Positions 16,671 through 27,082 of a stretch of 64,000 bases of DNA are shown here, piece by piece. The DNA comes from Streptomyces lydicus (GTDB taxonomy: Bacteria; Actinomycetota; Actinomycetes; Streptomycetales; Streptomycetaceae). Within the stretch, counting starts at the first letter, position 1, and every line of letters begins with the position of its first letter. The DNA lies in NCBI RefSeq assembly GCF_000717345.1, contig NZ_JNZA01000008.1, forward strand, positions 186,001 through 250,000, read 5' to 3'. Below the pieces are notes generated by a model. That model did not search any database, was not told the origin of the DNA, and was given only the letters and a program-made list of their open reading frames with translations. The position numbers and the translations under genes are program-made.

Positions 16671-17384
16671 ATGGCCGTAGCCGCCGCATTCGCGCAGGTG
16701 ACGGGAGGCGTGCCGGGCACGATCCAGGCCGTCGACGTGCTCGACGCCGGCTCGCTGCTCGCGACCTTCGGTGCCCTGGGCGTCGCCGTCGTCCTCTTCG
16801 CCGAGACCGGGCTGCTCGTCGGCTTCTTCCTGCCCGGCGACTCCCTGCTCTTCACCGCCGGGCTGCTGTGCGTCCCGGGTGCCGGCGGCGCCGCCCACCT
16901 CGCCCTGCCGCAGGTGCTCCTCGCCGCCGCGGTCGGAACACTCGCCGGCTCCCAGACCGGCTACTGGATCGGCCGGCGCGGCGGCCGCAGCCTGCTCGCC
17001 CGCAGCCGTGCCCGCAAGCTCCGCGAGGGCGCCGCCCGCGCCGAGGAGTACCTGACCCGCTACGGCCACGCCAAGGCCATCGTCCTGGCCCGCTTCGTCC
17101 CCGTCGTGCGCACCGTCCTCAACCCGCTGGCCGGCACCCTCAACGTGCCGGCCCGTACCTTCACCCTCTGGCAGGTCACCGGCGGTCTGGTTTGGACGCT
17201 CGGCCTCACCCTCGCCGGATACGGCCTGGGCGCATCCGTACCGAACGTCGACCGCTATCTGCTGCCGATCGTCGCCCTCGTGGTGCTGGTCTCGCTGTCC
17301 CCGATCGCCCTCGAAGTGCTGCGCGCCCGCCGCCGCCCGGCCGCGGCCCCCGGCGACGCCCCGACCCCGCCGCCCGGCACCTGA
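16671..17384 (+). CDS. DedA-family membrane protein (VTT domain)
   Basis: Membrane protein of 237 residues from the ATG at 16671, which has GGGAGGGG eight bases upstream; in-frame ATGs at 16605 (ORF limit) and 16653 are less likely. Family landmarks are FAETGLLVGFFLPGDSLLF near residue 45, the GSQTGYWIGRRGGR loop, the re-entrant segment with FVPVVRTVLNPLAGTL, and several C-terminal membrane segments. Some DedA proteins are now known to flip undecaprenyl phosphate back across the membrane for wall synthesis; others handle phospholipids. It heads an operon with two PAP2 phosphatases and is divergent from the BlaI-type repressor, whose operators sit in its promoter. Confidence 0.92.
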   Translation: MAVAAAFAQVTGGVPGTIQAVDVLDAGSLLATFGALGVAVVLFAETGLLVGFFLPGDSLLFTAGLLCVPGAGGAAHLALPQVLLAAAVGTLAGSQTGYWIGRRGGRSLLARSRARKLREGAARAEEYLTRYGHAKAIVLARFVPVVRTVLNPLAGTLNVPARTFTLWQVTGGLVWTLGLTLAGYGLGASVPNVDRYLLPIVALVVLVSLSPIALEVLRARRRPAAAPGDAPTPPPGT

Positions 17385-17433
17385 CCGGCCCCGCCGCACC
17401 ACCGCACCCACTGCACGCCGCCAAGGAGCACCC

Positions 17434-18039
17434 GTGAACCACCTCGCCTTCGGCGGAGCCTCGATCGACGGCGGCGCCTACGTCGGGATCACCCACCTCG
17501 CCCGGCACGCCCCGCACGGCCTGAACACCGTCATCACTTACTTCAGCGACTACGGGCTCGCCCTCTTCGCGGTGCTCATGCTGATCGCCTGGTGGCGGGC
17601 GCGGCGCGGCGGGGCGGGCGCCGTGGCGCGGGCGCTGGCCGCCCCCGCCGTCGTGGTCGTCGCCTTCCTGCTCAACGACGTGTTCAAGAGCGTCTTCGAC
17701 GAGCAGCGGCCCTGCCGCACGCTGCACACCGTCACGGTCGAGGTCTGCCCCGGCCTCGGGGACTGGTCCTTCCCCAGCAACCACTCCGCCATCGCGGCGG
17801 CCGCCGCGGTCGCCCTCTTCCTGTGCGACCGGCGGCTCGGCCGGATCGCCGTACCGGCCGCGCTCCTGATGGCGGCCTCCCGCGTCTGGATCGGCGCGCA
17901 CTACCCGCACGACGCCGTCGTCGGCCTGCTCGTCGGCACCCTCGTCGCCTGGTGGCTCACCCCCCTGGCCGGCCGCGCGTCGCCCGTGGTCGACCGGATC
18001 GGCGCCACCCGGCTGCGCCCCCTGGTGGCCGCGCGGTGA
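17434..18039 (+). CDS. PAP2-family phosphatase (first of two)
   Basis: Integral-membrane phosphatase of 201 residues. The three catalytic motifs of the PAP2/type 2 phosphatidic acid phosphatase family are present: KSVFDEQRP at about 88-96, FPSNHS at about 112-117 with the proton-transfer His, and SRVWIGAHYPHD with the nucleophilic His at about 155. Bacterial homologues (BcrC/PgpB class) dephosphorylate undecaprenyl pyrophosphate or lipid phosphates on the outer face of the membrane. It lies 49 bases after the DedA gene, and its stop overlaps the start of the second PAP2 gene. Start: GTG with AAGGAG a few bases upstream. Confidence 0.92.
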   Translation: MNHLAFGGASIDGGAYVGITHLARHAPHGLNTVITYFSDYGLALFAVLMLIAWWRARRGGAGAVARALAAPAVVVVAFLLNDVFKSVFDEQRPCRTLHTVTVEVCPGLGDWSFPSNHSAIAAAAAVALFLCDRRLGRIAVPAALLMAASRVWIGAHYPHDAVVGLLVGTLVAWWLTPLAGRASPVVDRIGATRLRPLVAAR

Positions 18040-18785
18040 CCGGGCCCGGACGGGACGCGGAGACCGGACCGGAGCGGGGCACCGGACCGGTGCCGCGGCC
18101 GCGGCGCCCCGGTACCCGGCCGCTCCTCGCGCTCGCCGCGCTCTGCGCCACGCTGTTCACCGCCGTCGCCGTCACCGTCGCGGTGCGGCACGGCGCCCCG
18201 CTCGCCCCCGAGGAGGCCGTCCACCGCTGGGCCCTGGCGCACCGCGGGGAACCGCTGCGCTCGACGGCCGGCGCACTGACCGCCACCGGAACCGGCCCGG
18301 TCCCGTACCTGATGGCCGTCCTCGCGGGCCTGCTGGCCGGCCGGGGCGCGCGCGGACGGCTGCGCGCGGTCGCCTGCGCGGTCGCCGTCCTCGCCGTCGA
18401 CCAGGCGGTCCGCTACGGCCTGATGGAAATGCTCGCCCGGCCGCGGCCGACGACCGCCGACTGGGCCGGGCGCGCCTCCGGCTACGCCTTCCCCTCCGGC
18501 CACGCCACCACCTCCGCGCTCGCCGCCGGCCTGCTGGCCTGGGGCATCGCCCGGTACGCCGGCCGGGGCCCGGCCCGTACCTGGTGCGCGGTGCTCGCCC
18601 TCTGGGCCGTCGCGGTCGGGCTCACCCGGGTCTGGCTGGGCGTCCACTGGCCCGGCGACGTGCTGGGCGGCTGGCTGCTGGCCGGTACCGTGCTCAGCCT
18701 CGCGCTGCTCCTGGAGCGGTACGTCCTCCCGGACCGGTACGCGGCGGTCGGGCTGCCCGAATCGGGCGGCGCAGGACCTGCGTGA
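18036..18785 (+). CDS. PAP2-family phosphatase (second of two)
   Basis: 249 residues from a GTG that overlaps the previous stop (GTGA), implying coupled translation. A Pro/Arg-rich cytosolic start precedes the first membrane segment (about 33-53). The PAP2 motifs are ARPRP (motif 1, with Met/Leu in place of the usual upstream Lys region), FPSGHATTSA (motif 2) and TRVWLGVHWPGD (motif 3). It differs clearly from its neighbour in motif 2 (SGH versus SNH) and in length, so this is not a recent duplication; the two may act on different lipid phosphates. It is the last gene of the DedA - PAP2 - PAP2 operon. Confidence 0.92.
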   Translation: MTGPGRDAETGPERGTGPVPRPRRPGTRPLLALAALCATLFTAVAVTVAVRHGAPLAPEEAVHRWALAHRGEPLRSTAGALTATGTGPVPYLMAVLAGLLAGRGARGRLRAVACAVAVLAVDQAVRYGLMEMLARPRPTTADWAGRASGYAFPSGHATTSALAAGLLAWGIARYAGRGPARTWCAVLALWAVAVGLTRVWLGVHWPGDVLGGWLLAGTVLSLALLLERYVLPDRYAAVGLPESGGAGPA

Positions 18786-19018
18786 GGGCCGCGTAAGCGC
18801 CGCGCATGCCTTCGTACGCGCCCCTTCGCGCGCCGTACGCCCCCTTTTGCCGCGTATTCCCATGAATAGCTGACGATCGGACCAGGTCTTTCCCAAGGCG
18901 GCATGGACGCCTCCCGCACCGAGCAGCACTGTCCTGGGCCCCGGGGACCGCAGCAATCGCGCCACCCGGAGCCGCGCCCACGGCACGTACCACCGCACCA
19001 ACCGGGGGACACCACGCC

Positions 19019-19333
19019 ATGAATCAGCCGCTCGACGCCCCGACCCCGCGCCCCGTAGCCGCCGGGGAGGCCCGGCCGCCCACGGCGGCCCGCACCGGCC
19101 GCTGCCCCGCAGCGGCGGCCAAGGACCCCACGCCCTGCGAGGGCCCGCACGACGCCGCCACCATCGTCGACCGCCACGGCAGGGAGGTCGCCGGCTGCGT
19201 CCAGCACTGCGCCCGCCTGCTGGCCGGCCTCGAAGGCGCCCGCGTCCACCCCTTCGTCCCGGCGCGCCAGGCCCTGGACATCTACTCCCGGGCCCGCGAA
19301 CTCCCGCCCTGCGCCTGGGAGATCGGCAGATAG
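19019..19333 (+). CDS. Small Cys-containing protein, function unknown
   Basis: 104 residues from an ATG with GGGGGA nine bases upstream. A Pro/Ala-rich N-terminal third is followed by a region with four cysteines and nearby His residues ([15 protein letters not shown] and [10 protein letters not shown]). That layout could bind a metal. The C-terminus is [22 protein letters not shown] recognise no characterised family; it resembles small conserved streptomycete proteins. It is convergent with sdaA. The 230 bases before it hold degenerate copies of a GTACGCGCCCC element at about 18820-18850 but no other gene. Confidence 0.65.
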   Translation: MNQPLDAPTPRPVAAGEARPPTAARTGRCPAAAAKDPTPCEGPHDAATIVDRHGREVAGCVQHCARLLAGLEGARVHPFVPARQALDIYSRARELPPCAWEIGR

Positions 19334-19342
19334 CGGCCCGCC

Positions 19343-19366
19343 GCCGGCCCCGCGCCCGGGGCCGGC
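19343..19366. terminator. Bidirectional terminator between small gene and sdaA
   Basis: GCCGGCCCC (19343-19351) and GGGGCCGGC (19358-19366) pair with a 6-base loop between convergent stops. Confidence 0.65.
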
Positions 19367-19376
19367 CCGCAGCCCG

Positions 19377-20762
<1,386 letters not shown>

Positions 20763-20885
20763 GGGGGCGGACTCCCTTGTCTGCTCGTGGTGGACGGTGG
20801 AGCGGGGAAAGCGGACGAAAAGCTGTGGGGAGGTATTCGATTCCGTGCCGGTTTTCGAGCGTAACGCGGACCCGGCGCGGTGCCC

Positions 20886-22562
20886 TCAGACGGAAGCCAT
20901 CGGGCGTCCGTCGTCGGGGGTAACAGTGGGTGCCGGAGCCGCCGCGGTGGCGGGCTCCGCGCCGGTCAGGCCCGCCTCGTGCGCCTTCACACCGGCCCGT
21001 ACGGCCCAGAAGTAGAAGGCCGGGGCGGTGAGTGCGACCAGGGCGATGTCCAGGCCGCCGGGGACGAGGCCGCGGCCGCCGAAATCGGGGCTGCCCAGCG
21101 CGGACAGCGTCGCCATCCAGATCAGGAAGAGGATCATCCACCAGGCCGGTGCGAGCTGCGCCGGCAGCTGGTTCCACGCCGCGCGGCCCGTCGCGCCCGC
21201 ACCCTTGCGCCGCAGCACCAGCACCGCGACCGGCACCGACACCAGCGTCAGCAGGGCGACCTTCCCGGTGTCCGGCCACTTCGACCAGTACAGCGCGCAG
21301 GCCGCGAACGCGAAGGTGACCGGGCACAGGATCCCGGCGGCGGGCAGCCGGAAGGGCCGGGGCAGCCCGGGCCGGGTCCGCCGCAGCACGCCCACCGCGA
21401 TCGGGCCGATCAGGTACGAGATCACCATGGCCGCCGAGACCACCCCGGCCAGCGCCTGCCAGCTGCGTCCGACGGTCAGCAGCAGCAGGACGGAGAAGCC
21501 GAGGTTGAGCCACATCGCGGGGCGCGCGGTCCCGTACCGCGGGTGCACCGCCGCCAGCTTCCGGGGGAAGAAGCCGGTCTCGGCGAGGTTGGTGACCATG
21601 TACGCGGCCGAGGCGACATTGGCGATGTTGGAGCCGGCCGGCGAGATGAAGGCGCCGAACTGGAGCATGGTGACCACCCAGTGCAGCATCAGCAGCTTGG
21701 CGAGGTCGGCGAACGGCGAGTTGAGGTCCACGCCCTGCCAGCCGCCGGCCCGCGCCAGCTGCCCGGGCGGCACCGCCCCCAGGTACGCGGCCTGCAGCGC
21801 CAGGTAGAGCACCAGGCCCAGCGCGAGCGCGCCGGCCAGGGCGACCGGGATGGCCCGGCCGGGGTTCCTGGCCGCGCCGCCGAGGTTGACGACGGCCTGG
21901 AAGCCGTTGAAGGCGAAGACCACGCCGCAGGTCGTGACGGCGGTGAGCACGGCCGGCCAGCCGTACGGGGCGAAGCCGCCGTGCGCGGTGAAGTTGGAGG
22001 TGTGGAAGCCGGACGCGACCAGCGCGGCCACGGCGAGCACCGGGATGGCGAACTTCACCAGGGTGAGCACGGTGTTGGCGCGGGCCAGCAACTGGACCGA
22101 CCAGTAGCAGGTCAGCCAGAGGGCCACGGTCAGGGCCAGCGCGGTGACCGTGCCGGAGAGGGTGAGCTGATGGGTCGCCGGATCGACCAGGCCCTGCGCC
22201 CAGCCGAAGCTCCAGGACGTCATGTACTGGGTGGCGGCGATCGACTCGATGGGGATCAGCGAGGCGACTGCGATCCACACCGCCCAGCCGGTCAGGAAGC
22301 CGAGGACCGGGCCGTGCGAGAGATGGCCGTAGCGGGCCATGCCGCCGGGGATCGGGTAGGCCGCGCCGACCTCTGCGTAGGACATCGCGATCATGCCGAT
22401 GAAGACGGCGCCGATGACCCAGGCGACCAGTGCCGCGGGCCCCGCCACCTGGGCGGCGGCGCCGGCGCCGAAGAGCCAGCCGGAGCCGAAGATCGATCCG
22501 ATGCCGATCATGATGAGGGCGAAGAGGCTGAGCCCCTTGCGGTCGCCCGCGCTCATGTCCAT
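20886..22562 (-). CDS. APC-superfamily amino acid permease
   Basis: Integral-membrane transporter, 558 residues if translation starts at the ATG encoding MDMSAGDRKG. The first membrane segment contains the family glycine motif IGIGSIFGSGWLFGA, which lines the substrate site, and about 12-13 further hydrophobic segments follow. The last ~25 residues are Ala/Thr/Pro-rich. The ribosome site is poor (CCTCCC directly before the ATG), so the true start may be the ATG two codons on. It lies between glyA and sdaA, so serine, glycine or alanine are reasonable substrate guesses, but the family is broad and sequence does not settle it. Confidence 0.88.
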   Translation of the reverse strand: MDMSAGDRKGLSLFALIMIGIGSIFGSGWLFGAGAAAQVAGPAALVAWVIGAVFIGMIAMSYAEVGAAYPIPGGMARYGHLSHGPVLGFLTGWAVWIAVASLIPIESIAATQYMTSWSFGWAQGLVDPATHQLTLSGTVTALALTVALWLTCYWSVQLLARANTVLTLVKFAIPVLAVAALVASGFHTSNFTAHGGFAPYGWPAVLTAVTTCGVVFAFNGFQAVVNLGGAARNPGRAIPVALAGALALGLVLYLALQAAYLGAVPPGQLARAGGWQGVDLNSPFADLAKLLMLHWVVTMLQFGAFISPAGSNIANVASAAYMVTNLAETGFFPRKLAAVHPRYGTARPAMWLNLGFSVLLLLTVGRSWQALAGVVSAAMVISYLIGPIAVGVLRRTRPGLPRPFRLPAAGILCPVTFAFAACALYWSKWPDTGKVALLTLVSVPVAVLVLRRKGAGATGRAAWNQLPAQLAPAWWMILFLIWMATLSALGSPDFGGRGLVPGGLDIALVALTAPAFYFWAVRAGVKAHEAGLTGAEPATAAAPAPTVTPDDGRPMASV

Positions 22563-22712
22563 GGGAGGTGTGGTCCGTCCTGCCGTCGTCGATTGCCCCC
22601 TCGCCGTTGAAGGGCCGCTGTCCTGTGCCGCCGACCACCTTATTTGCGGCGAATGGCCCGGGATTCCGGGGATGCGCCGGCGACAGGGAGGACAACGGGC
22701 CGCGCAGAGCAC

Positions 22713-22739
22713 GAGCCCGGGACCAACGGCCCCGGGCTC
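22713..22739 (-). terminator. Second hairpin downstream of glyA
   Basis: GAGCCCGGG (22713-22721) and CCCGGGCTC (22731-22739) pair around 9 bases. It backs up the stronger hairpin just before it on the minus strand. Confidence 0.55.
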
Positions 22740-22752
22740 ATGGCCCGTTCGG

Positions 22753-22785
22753 CCCCCGGCCCGCCGGAGGCCGGCGGGCCGGGGG
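22753..22785 (-). terminator. Strong terminator after glyA
   Basis: CCCCCGGCCCGCCGG (22753-22767) and CCGGCGGGCCGGGGG (22771-22785) give a perfect 15-bp stem with a 3-base loop, 17 bases past the glyA stop. It separates glyA from the permease gene. Confidence 0.8.
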
Positions 22786-22802
22786 TCACCGCATGAGACG
22801 CG

Positions 22803-24059
22803 TCACAGGGACGGGTACAGCGGGAACTTGTCGGCGAGGGCGGTGACGCGGGCCTTGAGGGCTTCGGCGTCGTAGCTGGGCTTGAGGGCCTCGGCGATGA
22901 TGTCGGCGACCTCGCGGAAGTCCTCGGCCTGGAAGCCGCGGGTGGCCAGGGCCGGGGTGCCGATGCGCAGGCCCGAGGTGACCATCGGGGGCCGCGGGTC
23001 GTTCGGGATGGCGTTGCGGTTGACCGTGATGCCGACCTCGTGGAGGCGGTCCTCGGCCTGCTGCCCGTCGAGGTCGCTGTTGCGCAGGTCGACCAGGACG
23101 AGGTGGACGTCGGTGCCACCGGTCAGGACGTCGACGCCGACGGCCTTGGCGTCCTCGCGGGTGAGGCGTTCGGCCAGGATCTTGGCGCCTTCGAGGGTGC
23201 GCTGCTGGCGCTCCTTGAAGTCGTCGGAGGCGGCGACCTTGAAGGAGACGGCCTTGGCGGCGATGACGTGTTCGAGGGGGCCGCCCTGCTGGCCGGGGAA
23301 GACCGCGGAGTTGATCTTCTTGGCGAGCTCCTGGGTGGACAGGATCACGCCGCCGCGGGGGCCACCGAGGGTCTTGTGGGTGGTGGTGGTGACGACGTGG
23401 GCGTGCGGCACCGGGTTGGGGTGCAGGCCCGCGGCGACGAGGCCGGCGAAGTGCGCCATGTCGACCATGAGGTAGGCGCCGACCTCGTCCGCGATGCGGC
23501 GGAAGGCGGCGAAGTCGAGCTGGCGGGGGTAGGCGGACCAGCCGGCGACGATCAGCTTGGGCTGGGTCTCCTTGGCGAGGCGCTCGACCTCGTCCATGTC
23601 GACCAGACCGTCCTCGCCGACGTGGTAGGGGACCACGTTGTAGAGCTTGCCGGAGAAGTTGATCTTCATGCCGTGGGTCAGGTGGCCGCCGTGGGCGAGG
23701 TTGAGGCCCATGATGGTGTCGCCCGGCTTGAGCAGGGCGAACATGGCGGCGGCGTTGGCCTGGGCGCCCGAGTGGGGCTGGACGTTGGCGTGCTCGGCAC
23801 CGAAGAGGGCCTTGATGCGGTCGATGGCGATCTGTTCGACGACGTCGACGTGCTCGCAGCCGCCGTAGTAGCGGCGGCCGGGGTAGCCCTCGGCGTACTT
23901 GTTGGTCAGGACGGAGCCCTGCGCCTCCATGACGGCGGCGGGCGCGAAGTTCTCCGAGGCGATCATTTCGAGCGTGGACTGCTGGCGGTGCAGCTCGGCG
24001 TCCACGGCAGCGGCGACATCGGGGTCCAGCTCGTGCAGGGAGCTGTTGAGAATCGACAT
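22803..24059 (-). CDS. glyA: Serine hydroxymethyltransferase
   Basis: PLP enzyme of 418 residues that interconverts serine and glycine with transfer of a one-carbon unit to tetrahydrofolate. The start is the ATG encoding [15 protein letters not shown], with AGGAA seven bases upstream; a longer frame is not family-like. Landmarks are MIASENF, the folate/PLP region [25 protein letters not shown] [13 protein letters not shown], and the Schiff-base lysine in [16 protein letters not shown]. It follows gcvH by 92 bases on the same strand, so glycine cleavage and SHMT are probably co-transcribed from the riboswitch-controlled gcvT promoter. Confidence 0.98.
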   Translation of the reverse strand: MSILNSSLHELDPDVAAAVDAELHRQQSTLEMIASENFAPAAVMEAQGSVLTNKYAEGYPGRRYYGGCEHVDVVEQIAIDRIKALFGAEHANVQPHSGAQANAAAMFALLKPGDTIMGLNLAHGGHLTHGMKINFSGKLYNVVPYHVGEDGLVDMDEVERLAKETQPKLIVAGWSAYPRQLDFAAFRRIADEVGAYLMVDMAHFAGLVAAGLHPNPVPHAHVVTTTTHKTLGGPRGGVILSTQELAKKINSAVFPGQQGGPLEHVIAAKAVSFKVAASDDFKERQQRTLEGAKILAERLTREDAKAVGVDVLTGGTDVHLVLVDLRNSDLDGQQAEDRLHEVGITVNRNAIPNDPRPPMVTSGLRIGTPALATRGFQAEDFREVADIIAEALKPSYDAEALKARVTALADKFPLYPSL

Positions 24060-24151
24060 GAGAGTTCCTAAGAAGGGGTCGGCGCGCGGCACCGTCTTCT
24101 GGGCGGAGGTCGGGAGGGGGTGCCTCCCGGCGGTGGCCGGGAGGGCGGGCG

Positions 24152-24529
24152 TCAGCTCTGGATGAACGCGGCGTACTCGTCGGCCGACAGCAGCTCGCCC
24201 GGCTCGCCGCTGATCCGCACCTTGAACAGCCAACCGCCCTCGAACGGGGCGGAGTTCACCAGCGACGGGTCGCTGACGACGTCCTCGTTGATCTCGACGA
24301 TCTCGCCGTCCACGGGCGCGTAGAGATCGCTGACCGACTTGGTCGACTCCAGCTCACCGCAGGTCTCGCCCGCCGTGATCGTGGAGCCGGCCTCGGGGAG
24401 CTGCACGTAGACGACATCGCCGAGCGCGTTGGCGGCGTGCTCGGTGATCCCGACCGTCGAGACGCCGTCCTCGGCGGTCGACAGCCACTCGTGCTCCTTG
24501 CTGTAGCGCAGCTGCTGGGGGTTGCTCAT
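24152..24529 (-). CDS. gcvH: Glycine cleavage system H protein
   Basis: Lipoyl carrier of the glycine cleavage complex, 125 residues from an ATG with an AGGAGAAT site. It shuttles the aminomethyl group from P protein to T protein. The lipoylated lysine is in the conserved [18 protein letters not shown] hairpin (Lys near 64). YSKEHEWL at the start and the GGWLFKVR strand near the end are typical. It sits between gcvT and glyA. The P-protein gene is not in the window, so the decarboxylase must be encoded elsewhere. Confidence 0.98.
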   Translation of the reverse strand: MSNPQQLRYSKEHEWLSTAEDGVSTVGITEHAANALGDVVYVQLPEAGSTITAGETCGELESTKSVSDLYAPVDGEIVEINEDVVSDPSLVNSAPFEGGWLFKVRISGEPGELLSADEYAAFIQS

Positions 24530-24653
24530 GGCTCGATTCTCCTGTACGCGAGGGTGTGGTCGTGAAGGGGGTCGCCCCTGGCGTGGCCGGGGGGCGGGTC
24601 TTGTGGTGGGACGCGCGGGGCGCGCCGGTGCCGGGTCCGCCGACGAGGGACCG

Positions 24654-25781
24654 TTACTTCTGCCGCTTGTAGAAGGGCAGCGCGACGACCTCGTACGGCT
24701 CATGGCTTCCACGGATGTCCACGCGGACACCCTCGGTGCCCGGAGTGGCGTAGGCCGCGTCCACGTACGCGATGGCGAGCGGCTTGCCGAGCGTGGGGGA
24801 GGGCGCCCCGGAGGTGACCTCGCCGATGACCGTGCCGTCCGCGGTGGTGACCGGGTATCCGGCGCGCGGCACCCGGCGGCCCTCGGCGATCAGGCCGACC
24901 AGCTTGCGCGGCGGGTTCGTCTCCGCGCGCTCGGCGGCCGCCGTCAGCGCGGCGCGGCCCACGAAGTCACCGTCGTTGGTCGTCTTCTCGAACTTCACGA
25001 CCCGGCCCAGGCCCGCGTCGAACGGCGTGGTCGCGGTGGTCAGCTCGTGCCCGTACAGCGGCATGCCCGCCTCCAGGCGCAGCGTGTCGCGGCAGGACAG
25101 GCCGCAGGGGACCAGCCCGGCGTCCTTGCCGGCCTCGGTCAGCGCCTCCCACAGGGCGACCGCGTCCGCCGGACGGACGAACAGCTCGAAGCCGTCCTCG
25201 CCGGTGTAGCCGGTACGGGCGATCAGCGCGTCGACGCCGGCGACCGTGCCGGGCAGGCCCGCGTAGTACTTCAGGCCGTCCAGGTCGGCGTCCGTCACCG
25301 ACTTGAGGATGCCGGGGGACTCCGGGCCCTGCACCGCGATCAGCGCGTAGGCGTCCCGGTCGTCGCGGACCACGGCGTCGAATCCGGCGGCGCGGGCGGT
25401 CAGCGCGTCCAGCACGACCTGGGCGTTGGAGGCGTTGGCGACGACCATGTACTCCTCGTCGGCCAGCCGGTAGACGATCAGGTCGTCGAGGATCCCGCCC
25501 TCGGCGTCACAGATCATGGTGTACCGGGCGCGGCCCGTCTTGACGCCGCCGATGTTGCCGACCAGCGCGTAGTCGAGCAGGTCGGCGGCGCGCGGGCCGG
25601 TGACGGTGATCTCGCCCATGTGGGAGAGGTCGAACAGGCCGGCGCGGGTGCGGACGGCGAGGTGCTCGTCCCGCTCGCTGCTGTAGCGCAGCGGCATGTC
25701 CCAGCCGGCGAAGTCGGTCATGGTCGCGCCGAGCGCGCGATGGGTGGCGTCGAGCGCGGTGCGACGGGGGGCATCACTCAT
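24654..25781 (-). CDS. gcvT: Glycine cleavage system T protein (aminomethyltransferase)
   Basis: 375 residues, standard length. It releases ammonia from the aminomethyl-lipoyl group on H protein and makes 5,10-methylene-tetrahydrofolate. Conserved segments are [27 protein letters not shown] at the N-terminus (shown in part), FDLSHMGEI, the [20 protein letters not shown] region and [13 protein letters not shown]; the last two contain folate-binding and catalytic Asp residues of the family. The start codon follows a tandem glycine riboswitch, so expression should rise with glycine. It is first in gcvT - gcvH - glyA. Confidence 0.98.
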   Translation of the reverse strand: MSDAPRRTALDATHRALGATMTDFAGWDMPLRYSSERDEHLAVRTRAGLFDLSHMGEITVTGPRAADLLDYALVGNIGGVKTGRARYTMICDAEGGILDDLIVYRLADEEYMVVANASNAQVVLDALTARAAGFDAVVRDDRDAYALIAVQGPESPGILKSVTDADLDGLKYYAGLPGTVAGVDALIARTGYTGEDGFELFVRPADAVALWEALTEAGKDAGLVPCGLSCRDTLRLEAGMPLYGHELTTATTPFDAGLGRVVKFEKTTNDGDFVGRAALTAAAERAETNPPRKLVGLIAEGRRVPRAGYPVTTADGTVIGEVTSGAPSPTLGKPLAIAYVDAAYATPGTEGVRVDIRGSHEPYEVVALPFYKRQK

Positions 25782-25825
25782 GGTTCTGGGCTCCCAGGCA
25801 GGGGTGACAGGACGTCTCTCCCCAT

Positions 25826-26030
25826 CTGTCATCGGAACCTGAGAGGTTCACCGGGATCCCGCGAACGGACCCGGTTTGCACCTTGGGTGGAGCCGCCCCT
25901 GCAACCGGGCAGTGGCTCGCTTTTCAGATCTGCCTCGCCCGCGCGGTATAGGGGCCTGAGAGATTCAAGGGAGGACTTGCTCCTTCGGCGCCCCGCCGTG
26001 GCGGCCGGGGACTCTCCCGCGCGGATTCAA
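25826..26030 (-). ncRNA. Tandem glycine riboswitch upstream of gcvT
   Basis: On the minus strand the 205 bases before gcvT show two glycine aptamers. The 5' aptamer has GCGGGAGAGTC, then GCCGAAGGAGCAA, and closes with GAATCTCTCAGGC. The 3' aptamer closes with GTGAACCTCTCAGG and has GGTGCAAACCGGG in its core. The paired GAGAGT / CTCTCAGG signatures and the GCCGAAGGAGCAA core are the hallmarks of this class. In other bacteria the tandem form activates gcv genes when glycine is abundant. Confidence 0.92.
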
Positions 26031-26249
26031 GCGGCCGGTATGGAGTTGGCAGTGCACGGGTGAAACCGGATGTGCACGTGGCGGCCACATCATTGCACGG
26101 GATCGCCGGATGGAGGAGCCCTGGCCGCCACCCCGTCCATGACGTGGGCAGATCGGGCAATCGCCTTGCTGGTCATTACCTTTTCTTGACACTCTGCGGG
26201 TAAGGGACGGACTCGGGTCGGACCGGAACCGGACGGGGAGGCGATCACG

Positions 26250-26972
26250 GTGCACAGGGAAGCGGCACTCGCGGCCACTTCGGGGGTCGTGCCCCCGGAC
26301 TCCGCGCCGGTGGCGGCCCCCGCGGCCCCGCCCCGGACCGGCCGGCGGCGCTCCGCGCTCCGGCCCGGCCGCGGCGTCCGGATCGTCGACCTGCGCGGCG
26401 CGGGCCGCGCCCGGGGCGCCGCCGAGCTGCGGTTCCCGGCCGGTGACCTGGTCGTGGTCTCCGGTCTGCCGGGCAGCGGCAAGAGCACCCTGATGCACCG
26501 CGTCGTACCGCCGCTGGACGCGGGCGGCGCCGCGGTGCACCGCATCGACTCGCAGGACGTGCGCGAGCGCTGGGAGCGCGGCAGGCTGGGCCGGCTGCCG
26601 TACGGCCTGTACCGCCCGCTGGTGCGGGCCGCGCACTACTGGGCGCTGGGCCGGGCGCTGCGCTCCGGCGACAGCGTGGTGGTGCACGACTGCGGGACGC
26701 TGGCGTGGGTGCGCCGCTGGATCGCGCGGTCGGCCGTGCGCGGCGGCCGCGGGCTGCACCTGGTGCTGCTCGACGTGGCGCCGGAGGTGGCCCGCTCCGG
26801 CCAGGCGGCGCGCGGGCGCGGCGTGTCGGGGTACGCCTTCGCCCGGCACCGCAGGGCGGTGGGCCGGCTGATCGGCGCGGCGGAGTCGGCCGGGCTGCCC
26901 GGCGGGTTCGGCTCGGCGGTGTTGCTGGACCGGCCGGCCGCGAGCGCGCTGGAGACTCTCGGCTTCCACTGA
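26250..26972 (+). CDS. P-loop nucleotide kinase-like / AAA-type ATP-binding protein
   Basis: 240 residues from a GTG with GGGGAGG upstream. After a Pro/Arg-rich start, a Walker A motif VVSGLPGSGKSTLMHR lies near residues 70-85. VVVHDCGTLAWVRRWIA and LVLLDVAPEVARSGQAARGR follow, a layout like zeta-toxin or gluconate/chloramphenicol kinases (base-binding Asp, lid Arg residues). A clear Walker B in the AAA sense is missing, so a small-molecule kinase is more likely than a motor. It diverges from gcvT: the region between holds the riboswitch on one strand and this promoter on the other. Substrate unknown; no antitoxin-like partner is visible. Confidence 0.75.
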   Translation: MHREAALAATSGVVPPDSAPVAAPAAPPRTGRRRSALRPGRGVRIVDLRGAGRARGAAELRFPAGDLVVVSGLPGSGKSTLMHRVVPPLDAGGAAVHRIDSQDVRERWERGRLGRLPYGLYRPLVRAAHYWALGRALRSGDSVVVHDCGTLAWVRRWIARSAVRGGRGLHLVLLDVAPEVARSGQAARGRGVSGYAFARHRRAVGRLIGAAESAGLPGGFGSAVLLDRPAASALETLGFH

Positions 26973-27082
26973 GCGGAGCGCCGCTTCCGGCCGCGGTGCG
27001 CACCGCCCCGGTAGGTCCCACCTCGTGCTTTCTCGTCTAGGGTCGTGCGCCAGAAAGCGCGGTTCGGAGCGGGTGGGTGCAG

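Noticed and set aside
18694..19020. Minus-strand frame with repeated G-A-Y units after the second PAP2 gene
   Set aside because: It overlaps the PAP2 coding end and arises from degenerate GTACGCGCCCC copies; no start signal.
22563..22752. Possible second riboswitch before the amino-acid permease gene
   Set aside because: I looked for the paired GAGAG / CTCTCAGG signatures and the GCCGAAGGAGCAA core of glycine aptamers and found none.
26250..26972. Toxin-antitoxin module with the zeta-like kinase
   Set aside because: No small antitoxin gene lies up- or downstream; the neighbours are a riboswitch and SseB-type genes.
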